Source: Anaerolineae bacterium
Lineage (GTDB): Bacteria; Chloroflexota; Anaerolineae; Promineifilales; Promineifilaceae
Assembly (NCBI GenBank): GCA_028277515.1
Contig: JANQGC010000320.1
Span: forward strand, 1 to 22,025
Reading direction: 5' to 3'
Length of the DNA stretch: 22,025 nucleotides
Made by a program: the position numbers and the translations under genes. A model generated the notes under the pieces. The model ran no database searches, was not told where the DNA came from, and saw only the letters and a list, made by a program, of their open reading frames with translations. Below, piece after piece: positions 1 through 7,721 of this stretch (positions are counted from its first letter, which is position 1; every line of letters starts with the position of its first letter).

Positions 1-1010
1 CGGCCGGCAGCCAAATTATGAGCCAATTGGGTTGGCGGATCTACTACGGCCGTTTCCCGTTCCTGACGCGAGACCAGGCGCACCTTGGGCAGAGGCCGGG
101 TCAGTTCACCAGGTGTATCCAAAGCTTTACGCATCTCAGCGATATGATCGGCCGTTGTTCCGCAGCATCCGCCAATCAAAGAAGCTCCGGCAGCCTTAAA
201 GGACCGCGCATATTCGCCAAAATAAGATGGAGTGGCCGGATACAATACCCGGCCGGCATTCGACTGCTCAGGCCAACCGGCGTTCGGCGCGGCCGATAGG
301 GGCATACCAGGCAAAAGCTCATGCATGGCCAAGACCAGGCGCAACACCTGGGCCGGACCACCGCTACAATTGACGCCCATAGCGTCTATATCCAGCCGGC
401 CGATCTTGGATGCCACATCGTCAGGTGCGCTGCCCAACAACGTGCGGTCGTCCCGCGTGAAGGTCATTTGAGCGATGATGGGTATATCAGGGGCGACCCG
501 GCGCGCGGCAGAAACGGCGGCCGCCACTTCCTTGACATCGGACATGGTCTCAACGATCAGCAGATCGACGCCCGCCGGTTCGGCCGTAACCAGGGCATCA
601 ATCTGTTCGCCGAACGCCTGCTCCGCTTCAGCCGCACTTACCCGGCCCAAGGGGGCCAGGCGCACGCCTAATGGGCCAATTGATCCGGCCAGCAACACAT
701 CACGAAAGGAGCCAGCAATCACCCGCCGGGCGACGGATACGGCAGCCTGGTTAATTTCTCTAACCTGGTCAAGCAAATTGTGTTCGGCCAGATTGTAGCG
801 ATTGGCGCCAAAGGTATTGGTTTCGATAATGTCCGCCCCGGCGTCGATGTAGTCACGATGAATGGAGGCCACCATCTGCGGATCAATGATATTCAGCAGA
901 TCGAAGGATTGGTCAATCGGCACGCCTTTGCTATGCAGCACAGTGCCAAAGGCCCCATCAAGGAGGATGGGGCCTTGTTTTAATCGTTCTTGAAATTGAT
1001 TACGATTCAT
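1..1010 (-). CDS. Homocysteine S-methyltransferase, 3' end cut by window (probably HMT/MTHFR bifunctional protein)
   Basis: Transfers a methyl group to homocysteine to make methionine. Translating the minus strand from the ATG at 1010 gives 336 open codons running off the window edge. The barrel begins with the typical LLDGAFGT and continues with IETNTFGAN (residues 62-70), then the three zinc-binding cysteines: Cys215 in GVNCSGG and Cys282-Cys283 in GGCCGTT. The reading frame continues beyond the methyltransferase domain (about residue 300) into what looks like a linker. The bifunctional YitJ-type proteins carry a methylenetetrahydrofolate reductase domain there, so I expect one outside the window, but a stand-alone enzyme or MetH N-terminus is not excluded. 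The ribosome binding site is weak (AGG next to the ATG). It lies 54 bp downstream of the LCP gene on the same strand and would complete the pathway begun by metX-metY at 13-15.6 kb. Confidence 0.88.
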   Translation of the reverse strand, partial: MNRNQFQERLKQGPILLDGAFGTVLHSKGVPIDQSFDLLNIIDPQMVASIHRDYIDAGADIIETNTFGANRYNLAEHNLLDQVREINQAAVSVARRVIAGSFRDVLLAGSIGPLGVRLAPLGRVSAAEAEQAFGEQIDALVTAEPAGVDLLIVETMSDVKEVAAAVSAARRVAPDIPIIAQMTFTRDDRTLLGSAPDDVASKIGRLDIDAMGVNCSGGPAQVLRLVLAMHELLPGMPLSAAPNAGWPEQSNAGRVLYPATPSYFGEYARSFKAAGASLIGGCCGTTADHIAEMRKALDTPGELTRPLPKVRLVSRQERETAVVDPPTQLAHNLAAG

Positions 1011-1064
1011 CCTGTAACCAGGATAACGTGATTGGCTTAAAATTGCACTTAACTAAACCAAGAA

Positions 1065-2174
1065 TTATTCACTGTAAAACAATTCGTGCACGAAAGGCGT
1101 CACTTTATCCGGTTCCAGCACCAGCACTTGTGATCCTTGATCGGTCAGATGCGTGCTTACATAATCGAGATCCAAAATCTCGCTACGAATATTTTCTGAG
1201 TCGATCTTACCAACGTCTCCGGCAAGCCGGACGATTTCTTCCAGGCTGAGATCGGTACGCACGCCATGTTCAATACGCTGGTACAACTGCGGCGCGCGGG
1301 ATAACAAATCAGCCAAGCCCAAGCCCAATGCTTTGTCTCGCGCGGCCATGATCACCTGCTGCTGCCGGGCCGCACGGCCGAAATCATTGTCGACATGGCG
1401 TGTCCGTGCATATTTGAGCGCTGTGCGGCCGTCCATATGCTGCAAGCCGGAAGGAATATAAAGCGGTTCATAACCATAATCCATATCCGGAAAGGTAGGG
1501 TCGTTGATTTCAAAAGGCACATAGACATCAACCCCGCCCAGAGTATCGATCGTTTTGGTCACCGCACCAAAATCAACCAGTACATAATGATCGATGTGCA
1601 CCCCCAGATTGTACTCCACCGTGCTCATGGCCATCGCCGCACCCCCGGCGGGATTATTTCCCACCGATCCATAAACAAAAGCCGTATTGATGCGGTCCAG
1701 GCCGTGGCCGGGAATCATGACGTAGAGATCTCGGGGAATGGAAAGAACACTGGCCTTTTCATTCTGGCCATCGACAGAAATCAGCATCATTGAATCCGTT
1801 CGTGAGATAAAGGCTTCTCCAGGACGGCGGTCGATGCCCATCAACAGAATATTTGTTCTGTTGTCATTATCCCCAGCTTCACTGGTTGGTATCAGGGTCG
1901 GCGTCGGTTCACCCGGTAAAATAACCGGGGCCATAGCAGGACCATCCTGCCCAAGCTCTAATTCTACGGTCGAAGCATCAGCCGCAGCCGCCTCCACGGG
2001 ATTGACGGAACGAGTCCATATCACCTGCGCTGTCAGATAGGCGAAAATTAGGACTGTGACCGAGGAGATGACAAAAGCGGCCGATAATAAAAAGCTCAGC
2101 CAGGCCGGCAGAGCTGGATTGCGTGTTCGATGCAAAATAGTCTCCTTGAATTTTCTTGGCAATATGTGACTCAT
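1065..2174 (-). CDS. LCP (LytR-CpsA-Psr) family envelope protein
   Basis: LCP proteins attach polyprenyl-linked glycopolymers to the cell wall or envelope, working outside the membrane. The 369-residue product has a short cytoplasmic tail, one membrane segment at about residues 24-50, a low-complexity linker, then the LCP domain starting at NILLMGIDRRPG. It contains the conserved RTDSMMLISVD and SIPRDLYV stretches, whose Asp and Arg bind the phosphates of the lipid substrate, and the DRINTAFVYG and LKYARTRH motifs. I chose the ATG at 2174. A TTG five codons upstream is open, but the GGGGGA before 2174 overlaps that TTG and is correctly spaced only for the ATG. The polymer substrate cannot be told from sequence. 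The glycosyltransferase at 3556-4521 is an envelope-related neighbour but not in the same operon. Confidence 0.87.
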   Translation of the reverse strand: MSHILPRKFKETILHRTRNPALPAWLSFLLSAAFVISSVTVLIFAYLTAQVIWTRSVNPVEAAAADASTVELELGQDGPAMAPVILPGEPTPTLIPTSEAGDNDNRTNILLMGIDRRPGEAFISRTDSMMLISVDGQNEKASVLSIPRDLYVMIPGHGLDRINTAFVYGSVGNNPAGGAAMAMSTVEYNLGVHIDHYVLVDFGAVTKTIDTLGGVDVYVPFEINDPTFPDMDYGYEPLYIPSGLQHMDGRTALKYARTRHVDNDFGRAARQQQVIMAARDKALGLGLADLLSRAPQLYQRIEHGVRTDLSLEEIVRLAGDVGKIDSENIRSEILDLDYVSTHLTDQGSQVLVLEPDKVTPFVHELFYSE

Positions 2175-2301
2175 TATATCTTCCCCCAACCAACCTGCTG
2201 AATGGTTTTACGCTGATAAGCCTACTATTTATCAACCATTTACCCGGGGAGACCATTGACCGTCACGCAATTTGCCGAACTACTTGCCTTTCACTCTTGT
2301 A

Positions 2302-2331
2302 TTGTCATCTGAGGCGATAGCCGAAGAATCT
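2302..2331. repeat. Dispersed intergenic repeat-like block
   Basis: The block reads TTGTCATCTGAGGCG, then ATAG, then CCGAAGAATCT. From memory, close variants (GTCATTCTGAGCG followed by a few bases and GAAGAATCT) occur many times between genes in Chloroflexota and other environmental genomes. Only one copy is in this window, so repeat status rests on recognition, not on counting. It is followed by T7, but the stem is too weak for a confident terminator. Confidence 0.45.
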
Positions 2332-2389
2332 TTTTTTGTGATATTAGGCAACATTTTTTTGGAACAATGATAGATTTATGGATAGCTTG

Positions 2390-2421
2390 TTTGCCAAATC
2401 GGCCGGCGCGATTTTGGCAAA
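2390..2421. repeat. Imperfect inverted repeat (TTTGCCAAATCG / CGATTTTGGCAAA)
   Basis: Two arms of 12 and 13 nt, with a single extra T in the right arm, flank the 7-nt loop GCCGGCG. It lies about 75 bp upstream of the moaA promoter. No T-tract follows on either strand, so it is more likely a protein-binding site or mobile-repeat remnant than a terminator. Confidence 0.5.
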
Positions 2422-2496
2422 TCACGCTACTGAACTTGTCAAAAGTGACATTTTTATTACGAAACTAATAAAAAAGAAAATGTTGATAAAAATTAG

Positions 2497-2525
2497 TTGA
2501 CATTCGCTCCCATTAGCGATACATT
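2497..2525 (+). promoter_or_regulatory. Sigma70-type promoter for moaA
   Basis: TTGACA (2497-2502), 17-bp spacer, TACATT (2520-2525). Transcription would start near 2532, leaving a leader of about 30 nt before the ATG at 2562. No known riboswitch fits in that leader. Confidence 0.55.
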
Positions 2526-2561
2526 TGACACAATAGTTCTATATCAAAATTATTGGATATT

Positions 2562-3542
2562 ATGAGCCTCGATCGATTCGGCCGAAACATCAACTACTTG
2601 CGCATATCTTTGACAGACAAGTGCAACCTGCGCTGCGTTTACTGCATGCCTGAAGACATGACCTTCCGGCCAAGCCATGAGCTGCTCCAGGATGATGAAA
2701 TCAAGCGCCTGGTGCGTATCTTCGCTGAACTAGGCTTTATCAAGTTTCGTTTAACAGGCGGTGAGCCAACAGTCCGAGCCAATGTGGTTGATTTGGTGCA
2801 TGAGATCGCCCACACGCCCGGCGTGGAAACGGTGGCCATGACCACCAACGGCCTTCTGCTGGAAAAACTGGCCGCGCCTTTGGCTGAAGCCGGTTTACAG
2901 CGGGTTAATATCAGCATCGACACATTAGATCCGCAGAAGTTCAAAAAAATCACCCGCTGGGGAGAAGTTGAGGAAGTGTTTGACGGTATCCGCGCTGCGG
3001 AATCGGCCGGTTTAGGCGTCAAGTTAAACTGCGTGGTTGTCCGCAACTACAATGACAAGGAAGATGTCGTTGATTTAGCACGCTTAACCCTCATCCAACC
3101 CTGGCAGGTGCGCTTCATCGAGATGATGCCCTTTGGCGATGTCTCTGATTTTCAACAGGCCGGCATCGTCTCAGAGGAAGAATTGATAGCCACAATTTCT
3201 GAGGATCTCGGCCCACTGACGCTTATTGATGACGGCCGCCTGGATGGCGAAGCCCGCCTTTTCCAGCTTCAAGACGCGCGCGGAACCCTGGGCTTTATCA
3301 GCTCGGTCACCCAACCATTTTGTGCCACCTGCACCCGGGCGCGTTTGACAGCCGACGGCCGCCTTCGCCTTTGCCTGCTGCGTGAAAAAGAGTTGAATTT
3401 AATGCAGCCCCTGCGCAGTGGCGCAACCGATAAGGAAATGAAGGAGATCATCGCAGAAGCCATCTGGTGGAAACCGTGGGGACACCAATTGGGTCAAGAT
3501 GTGATTCCCCTCAACCGGGTGATGTCGGAAATTGGCGGTTAG
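2562..3542 (+). CDS. moaA: GTP 3',8-cyclase MoaA (molybdenum cofactor biosynthesis)
   Basis: A radical SAM enzyme that starts molybdopterin synthesis by rearranging GTP to 3',8-cyclo-GTP. The 326-residue protein opens with the family signature: FGR, YLRISLTD and the radical-SAM cluster cysteines C21-x3-C25-x2-C28 (CNLRCVYCMP). GGEPTVR follows. The second 4Fe-4S cluster that binds GTP is visible near the C-terminus as PFCATCTRARL and LRLCLL. The end MSEIGG is the usual MoaA C-terminal GG tail. The ATG at 2562 gives the usual MoaA N-terminus; a TTG at 2553 is open but adds only three residues. No other moa gene is in the window. It converges on the glycosyltransferase gene with a 13-bp gap. Confidence 0.95.
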   Translation: MSLDRFGRNINYLRISLTDKCNLRCVYCMPEDMTFRPSHELLQDDEIKRLVRIFAELGFIKFRLTGGEPTVRANVVDLVHEIAHTPGVETVAMTTNGLLLEKLAAPLAEAGLQRVNISIDTLDPQKFKKITRWGEVEEVFDGIRAAESAGLGVKLNCVVVRNYNDKEDVVDLARLTLIQPWQVRFIEMMPFGDVSDFQQAGIVSEEELIATISEDLGPLTLIDDGRLDGEARLFQLQDARGTLGFISSVTQPFCATCTRARLTADGRLRLCLLREKELNLMQPLRSGATDKEMKEIIAEAIWWKPWGHQLGQDVIPLNRVMSEIGG

Positions 3543-3555
3543 AAGACAACCGCTA

Positions 3556-4521
3556 TTACTCTCTGATCTTTTGCTCTCCGGCTTCCTCAAATTCCCATTT
3601 TTTATCGACAAGATATAACGGCCGTTCTTTTACCTCATCGTAAATCCGGCCCAAATACTCTCCAATAATCCCCAAAGAAATAAGCTGAACCCCACCTAGA
3701 AAGAGGACAGTGACCAAAGTTGTGGCTTGCCCGGTCAGCGGTTCTTGCGGCCCGAAGAGACGCAGTAAAACAACCGTCAAAATGGCTAAACCACTAAGGG
3801 CGGCCATCGCGAAACCCAGATAAGTGGCAATGCGCAGCGGGAAATATGAAAAGCTGGTCACCGCATCCACCGCAAAAGGCAGCATCTGGCTCACGCTGCT
3901 AAATTTCGATTCTCCGGCAAAACGAGACTGGCGTTCGTATTCGATACCGGTCTGTTTGAAACCCACCCAGGGAACCATGCCGCGCAGGAAACGGTTGCGC
4001 TCAGGCATGCGCCGAATGGCGTTTACCACCCGGCGGTCAATAAGGCGAAAATCTCCGGTGTCAAGGGGTATATCCACACTGGTGATACGGTAGATGATCC
4101 GGTAAAAAAGTTTGGCCGTAAACAGCTTGAACCAGGTCTCCCCCTCACGGCTGGCTCTGACCCCGTATACCACGTCATACCCCTCGCGCCATTTGGCAAT
4201 CATACGCGGAAACACTTCCGGCGGGTCCTGTAGATCGGCATCCGTCAGAATGATCGCCTTGCCCCGCGCATGGTCCAGCCCGGCGGTCACAGCAATTTGA
4301 AAGCCAAAATTGCGCGAAAAGCTGACACCGCCTACGCGGGCATCAAGATCATGTAGTTCAGCAATAATTTCGGCCGAGCGGTCCTTGCTGCCGTCATCGA
4401 CCAACACCAGCTCCCAGGTTTCCCTGGTTTGATCCATGACCTCAGCAACACGGCGATGGAGTTCATGCAAAACTTCTTCCTCGTTAAAGACCGGCGCAAC
4501 AATTGAAATGGTTGGGTTCAT
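3556..4521 (-). CDS. Family 2 glycosyltransferase, DPM1/GtrB-like, membrane-anchored
   Basis: Probably moves a sugar from a nucleotide donor to a polyprenyl phosphate on the cytoplasmic face of the membrane. The GT-A domain has VDDGSKD (Asp42-Asp43) for the nucleotide and DADLQDPPE (Asp94, Asp96) for the metal. After about residue 225 come two membrane helices (about 228-252 and 265-290), followed by the [16 protein letters not shown] tail typical of GtrB/YfdH and ArnC-like enzymes. The 321-residue length is usual. The ATG at 4521 is 4 nt after the stop of the upstream EEP gene, and its AGAGG site lies at the end of that gene, so the two are co-transcribed and probably translationally coupled. 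The sugar is unknown. Confidence 0.9.
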   Translation of the reverse strand: MNPTISIVAPVFNEEEVLHELHRRVAEVMDQTRETWELVLVDDGSKDRSAEIIAELHDLDARVGGVSFSRNFGFQIAVTAGLDHARGKAIILTDADLQDPPEVFPRMIAKWREGYDVVYGVRASREGETWFKLFTAKLFYRIIYRITSVDIPLDTGDFRLIDRRVVNAIRRMPERNRFLRGMVPWVGFKQTGIEYERQSRFAGESKFSSVSQMLPFAVDAVTSFSYFPLRIATYLGFAMAALSGLAILTVVLLRLFGPQEPLTGQATTLVTVLFLGGVQLISLGIIGEYLGRIYDEVKERPLYLVDKKWEFEEAGEQKIRE

Positions 4522-4525
4522 ATTT

Positions 4526-5293
4526 TCATACCTCTAACGTGGCAATGAGTCCCACGTGATCTGATGGATAAAGTGTATCATCTTCTAATGAAGGTTGGTC
4601 ACAAAATATTTGGGCTTCGGCCACACTCTGAACGGCCGGTGAAACAAGAATATAATCAAGGCAGGTCGCCATTTGAGCCGAGGAGCTTAATGCCGTGGGA
4701 TAGGTTGCCAGTGGTTCGCGGCCGAAATACGCCTCATAAGCGGATCGAAAGGATTGCTTCATATATTGAATCGCCAGCCCGCCAGGCGCCTCGTTGAAAC
4801 TGCCGACGATGACCTGGATCGGCACATGCTTGTGACTTTGCAGCCAGCCCATTAATTTTAAGCCCTGCTCCTCACGCGCTTCTTTTTCATATGGGACTGG
4901 GTGCAGGAGCGTCGAGACAAAATCCATCGTTTGATGCGAGCGTAGTTCAACGTGCACCCGTAAGGCCACCCTGCCCCCAAAGCCCAAATTGAGGCTATCA
5001 TGATACAGGAGTGGCAGGCGAGTCAACACCCCCACCCCTTCCGAATAACCTTTAATCAAATGGTGACGCCGTTTTTCAACCAGCCGGTACGGTTTTTTGG
5101 ATGATCCGGTCAACCGAAAATTAATTTGGTGGCACAACCATTTCCCCTGGCGGATGGGCATAGAAATTTCTTGCAGGCCAATCAGATCGGGCGTTGTTTC
5201 CACCATGCGGCCGATGAGCAGGTGACGCCGTTCCGCCCACCGGTCAGACCGGCCATGTAAATTGATAGTCGCAACAGTTACCCGGGTGGTCAT
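4526..5293 (-). CDS. Endonuclease/exonuclease/phosphatase (EEP) family hydrolase with altered GDFN motif
   Basis: The EEP fold cleaves phosphodiester or phosphomonoester bonds in nucleic acids, lipids or inositol phosphates. Visible motifs are TINLHG near the start, IGLQEI (metal-binding Glu), [23 protein letters not shown] and the final SDH of [10 protein letters not shown]. The usual GDFN motif reads VGSFNEAP: the catalytic or metal-associated Asp is Ser165 (AGT codon at 4799-4801). Activity may therefore be changed or lost. The ATG at 5293 is preferred, because GGAGG ends 5 nt before it; the adjacent GTG at 5296 would be too close. No signal peptide is evident. It is the third gene of a four-gene minus-strand run and its stop is 4 nt from the glycosyltransferase start. 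The substrate is unknown. Confidence 0.82.
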   Translation of the reverse strand: MTTRVTVATINLHGRSDRWAERRHLLIGRMVETTPDLIGLQEISMPIRQGKWLCHQINFRLTGSSKKPYRLVEKRRHHLIKGYSEGVGVLTRLPLLYHDSLNLGFGGRVALRVHVELRSHQTMDFVSTLLHPVPYEKEAREEQGLKLMGWLQSHKHVPIQVIVGSFNEAPGGLAIQYMKQSFRSAYEAYFGREPLATYPTALSSSAQMATCLDYILVSPAVQSVAEAQIFCDQPSLEDDTLYPSDHVGLIATLEV

Positions 5294-5344
5294 CACCCCC
5301 TCCGCAGTTCAGTCGATTATCAGCCCCAGCTTCCCGGACTTTCC

Positions 5345-6838
5345 TCAAGTTAAATCTATTTCTCTCGTACCCGCCGACAAGGGTACTTTTAAGTCAAGAG
5401 ATTGGTCATGAACGACCAGCGTGAATGGAACATCTGTCGAAACCGTAATCTGCTTCTTGTCTCCCATTAAGCTCAGGGTGCCATTTTTACCAAGCGGAAA
5501 ATTCTGCACGCCATAATGACGATCAGTCTCTAGACGGCGGTTCCAAACCACATGCCGGGTTGGCCAATCAACCTTCACTCCAATCACATCCTCAAATAGC
5601 GTGGCGATGGTGGATAACCCTGTCCAACCCACGAAATTCGGCCGGGCTGCGCTTCCGGGTGCGCTTTCCAGGGCATCATAATATTCCCAGAGTGTATCCG
5701 TATGCTCAAATACTTCAGCGACATGCTGCAAATGATTGGTCGCAATTGAATGGGCAAGTCCTGCCTTTCCAACTTGGTTCAATCCTTTTAGGACCATAAA
5801 ATTCGCCGGTGGCAGAACGACACCACTGGTTTCATCAAATCCGACGCTGTCCATGGACAGCGTCGGTATACGGTGCTTTGTCTTAAATACACCCACTTCC
5901 CGCAAATGGCGTAGAAAAAGCTTCAATCGCTCCTCGGAAATAAGTGATTTATCCAGCAAACCCCAATAGGCGCCAATGCTCTTAGCCGTGCTAAATTGGC
6001 CACGTTCATCAATGTCTTGAAAAAATGATGTTTCCGGGTTCCACAATTGAAGATTGATCGCCTCCTTAAGACGCCTGTGCTCAATTGCTAATTCGGCTGC
6101 ATAATCCTCCTCTCCCAACATATTGGCCAACCGTTCTAAGATCAAGCAATTAACAGCAGCCTGCATACTGGCATCTATCCAGGACCAGTGCTGGTGGTGA
6201 TGCGTTCCCCCCGGCACACGCGGCTGTTCGCCCATTTCGCTGCTTATGCCGGTAGCCCAATACAGTCCGCCCGGCCAGGATCGGTTGGCGCTGCACCAAC
6301 GATGGTAAGCCAATAAAGGTCCAAACACTTCGCTTAATCGTTGTTCATCACCAGAAATACGGTAATGTCGCCATTCTACCCAGGCCATGATGTTCGGACC
6401 TGTGCCATCGGGATCAAATGGAGCATATAAGTCCGAGCCATCACTACTGTCGATCTCTCGACAGATCGAACCATCATCATGTTGTTTGCTATAAAAGTTG
6501 TTGATGACCTTAATGAATGGAAAAGCGCGCCGTCCATATACCCCAAAAAGCGTGGAGAATAAAGTGTCCCACATGCGAATACTTTTTCCCTCTTCAGTTT
6601 GCAAATACCCGGCTATGAGACTGCCGGCTCGCTTAGGAAGGTGAAGATTGGACCAGGCCATTTCCCAGGTGCGCCAATACAACTCAACCCATTCGCTGTG
6701 TTCGGGTAGAATTGGGACCGGAAGTTTAGTTTTTGCCTCGTTAAAAGGGATAATCGGATCACGGTAAGCCGGCCGACCGCGAAATGAATTTTTGCGCACC
6801 AGTGGTTCGGCCGGTCGCGTATGCGTCGATTGAACCAT
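5345..6838 (-). CDS. (alpha/alpha)6-barrel glycoside hydrolase, MGH1/GH63/trehalase-like
   Basis: A 497-residue protein with the look of the alpha-toroid glycosidases related to mannosylglycerate hydrolase, GH63 and GH37. Characteristic stretches include RMWDTLFSTLFGVYG, DPDGTGPNIMAWVEW, GGLYWATGISSEMGEQPR, HWSWIDASMQAA (candidate catalytic Asp in WID), DETSGVVLPPANFM, TLWEYYDALE (candidate catalytic Glu) and NFVGWTGLSTIATLFE. A small beta-rich tail closes the protein. There is no signal peptide, so it probably acts inside the cell, perhaps on a compatible solute or oligosaccharide. The ATG at 6838 lies 3 nt after the upstream lipoprotein gene's stop and lacks a clear Shine-Dalgarno, suggesting coupled translation. 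The exact substrate cannot be assigned from sequence. Confidence 0.78.
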   Translation of the reverse strand: MVQSTHTRPAEPLVRKNSFRGRPAYRDPIIPFNEAKTKLPVPILPEHSEWVELYWRTWEMAWSNLHLPKRAGSLIAGYLQTEEGKSIRMWDTLFSTLFGVYGRRAFPFIKVINNFYSKQHDDGSICREIDSSDGSDLYAPFDPDGTGPNIMAWVEWRHYRISGDEQRLSEVFGPLLAYHRWCSANRSWPGGLYWATGISSEMGEQPRVPGGTHHHQHWSWIDASMQAAVNCLILERLANMLGEEDYAAELAIEHRRLKEAINLQLWNPETSFFQDIDERGQFSTAKSIGAYWGLLDKSLISEERLKLFLRHLREVGVFKTKHRIPTLSMDSVGFDETSGVVLPPANFMVLKGLNQVGKAGLAHSIATNHLQHVAEVFEHTDTLWEYYDALESAPGSAARPNFVGWTGLSTIATLFEDVIGVKVDWPTRHVVWNRRLETDRHYGVQNFPLGKNGTLSLMGDKKQITVSTDVPFTLVVHDQSLDLKVPLSAGTREIDLT

Positions 6839-6841
6839 ATT

Positions 6842-7639
6842 CTAGTTAATTATCCATAAATCACCTGTTCCAACCAGATGAATCTGCTCTTCATCAAACG
6901 AGAGCGTGCGTAGATTATATCGAACCAGAACATTATCGCGCAGACGGCCGTTCCAGACCAGGGAATCCCCTACAGCCAGGTAAGGATAACCACTTAACCC
7001 GCCGAATCGAGCCAGTTGATTCCCTTGATCACCCGTTCCCTGGCCTTCCAATCCCTCATAAAATAACGTTGTGCCCGGGACCTGGCTGCCCACAGGGACT
7101 TTGTAATCAACGAACAAATTATTGAAATGATATTGTTCGTTAAGCTCCCCAATTTCAGATAGTTCTACCGGCTCAGGGAATAGGACAAGAAGTTCCACGG
7201 GTCCGGCAACCGGCAGCCCGCCAAAAAACGAAGTGGTCAGGCGCAGTTTGTAGTTTGCGAAGACGCCGGGGGCGATGACGCCGCTCCAGTAAAATGAATC
7301 CCCTGTTCGCTTGAATGCATTTAAGCCATCAATGGAAACTTCAAAGGCGTCACCGGAACGGCCGACATAGGTCAACCCGGTTCCCGGCACCGTTTCTCCC
7401 GGCTGCAAACTGGTGGCAAATGCGGGAGCAAGCAAAGCAAGCGTATCCTCAATTTGCCCCGCCCCAACATCCGGTGTTGGTTGAACAGAATCTGTTAAGA
7501 AAGGAATGTTAGGGATGCTAGGCAGCGAGGGCATGCTGCAGGAAACAACCGGCAGCATCAATAAGAGAATAAACAGGATGATGGACTTAAATTTGCGCAT
7601 GATATTTTTGGAAGCGGAAAACAGATTGAAATATCTCAT
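6842..7639 (-). CDS. Predicted lipoprotein, function unknown
   Basis: A 265-residue protein with a hydrophobic stretch (IILFILLLMLPVVSC) ending in a lipobox-like VVSC, so it is probably lipid-anchored outside the membrane. A Pro/Ser-rich linker follows. The mature part appears to contain two similar halves: FYWSGVIAPGVFANYKLRL and LVWNGRLRDNVLVRYNLRT share the pattern W-x-G-x(4,5)-V-x(2)-Y-x-L-R, suggesting an internal beta-rich duplication. Two starts are possible. The ATG at 7639 has a poor GGAAG site; the in-frame ATG at 7600 gives a tighter signal peptide (MRKFKSIILF) but no clear site. It is the first gene of the lipoprotein-glycosidase-EEP-glycosyltransferase run and lies just downstream of the terminator at 7676-7710. 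I do not recognise a named family. Confidence 0.72.
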   Translation of the reverse strand: MRYFNLFSASKNIMRKFKSIILFILLLMLPVVSCSMPSLPSIPNIPFLTDSVQPTPDVGAGQIEDTLALLAPAFATSLQPGETVPGTGLTYVGRSGDAFEVSIDGLNAFKRTGDSFYWSGVIAPGVFANYKLRLTTSFFGGLPVAGPVELLVLFPEPVELSEIGELNEQYHFNNLFVDYKVPVGSQVPGTTLFYEGLEGQGTGDQGNQLARFGGLSGYPYLAVGDSLVWNGRLRDNVLVRYNLRTLSFDEEQIHLVGTGDLWIIN

Positions 7640-7675
7640 ACTTCCAAGACGACGTTAAGCCCTTCTTGGTTCCAT

Positions 7676-7710
7676 TAAAAAATGCCAGGCACGTGTAACA
7701 TGCCTGGCAT
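7676..7710 (-). terminator. Intrinsic terminator after the DsbA-cyclophilin gene
   Basis: On the minus strand ATGCCAGGCA pairs with TGCCTGGCAT (10-bp perfect stem, 9-nt loop) and is followed directly by T6. It begins 11 bp after the stop codon of the 7722-9017 gene and separates it from the lipoprotein operon. Confidence 0.85.
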
Positions 7711-7721
7711 AAAAAATTGTA

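Larger units (their letters stand above)
2175..2561. other. 387-bp intergenic region between divergent LCP gene and moaA
   Basis: No convincing coding sequence on either strand. It holds a dispersed-repeat-like block (2302-2331), an imperfect hairpin (2390-2421), a TGTCA-AAAG-TGACA inverted repeat (2437-2450) and a promoter for moaA (2497-2525). The right part is AT-rich. I could not find a strong promoter for the LCP gene. Confidence 0.7.

Noticed and set aside
1395..2040. Long plus-strand ORFs opposite the LCP gene, and similar shadows opposite leuS, nnr, moaA and the integrase
   Set aside because: They are antisense to well-supported genes, lack family features and ribosome binding sites, and follow from the codon bias of the true strand.
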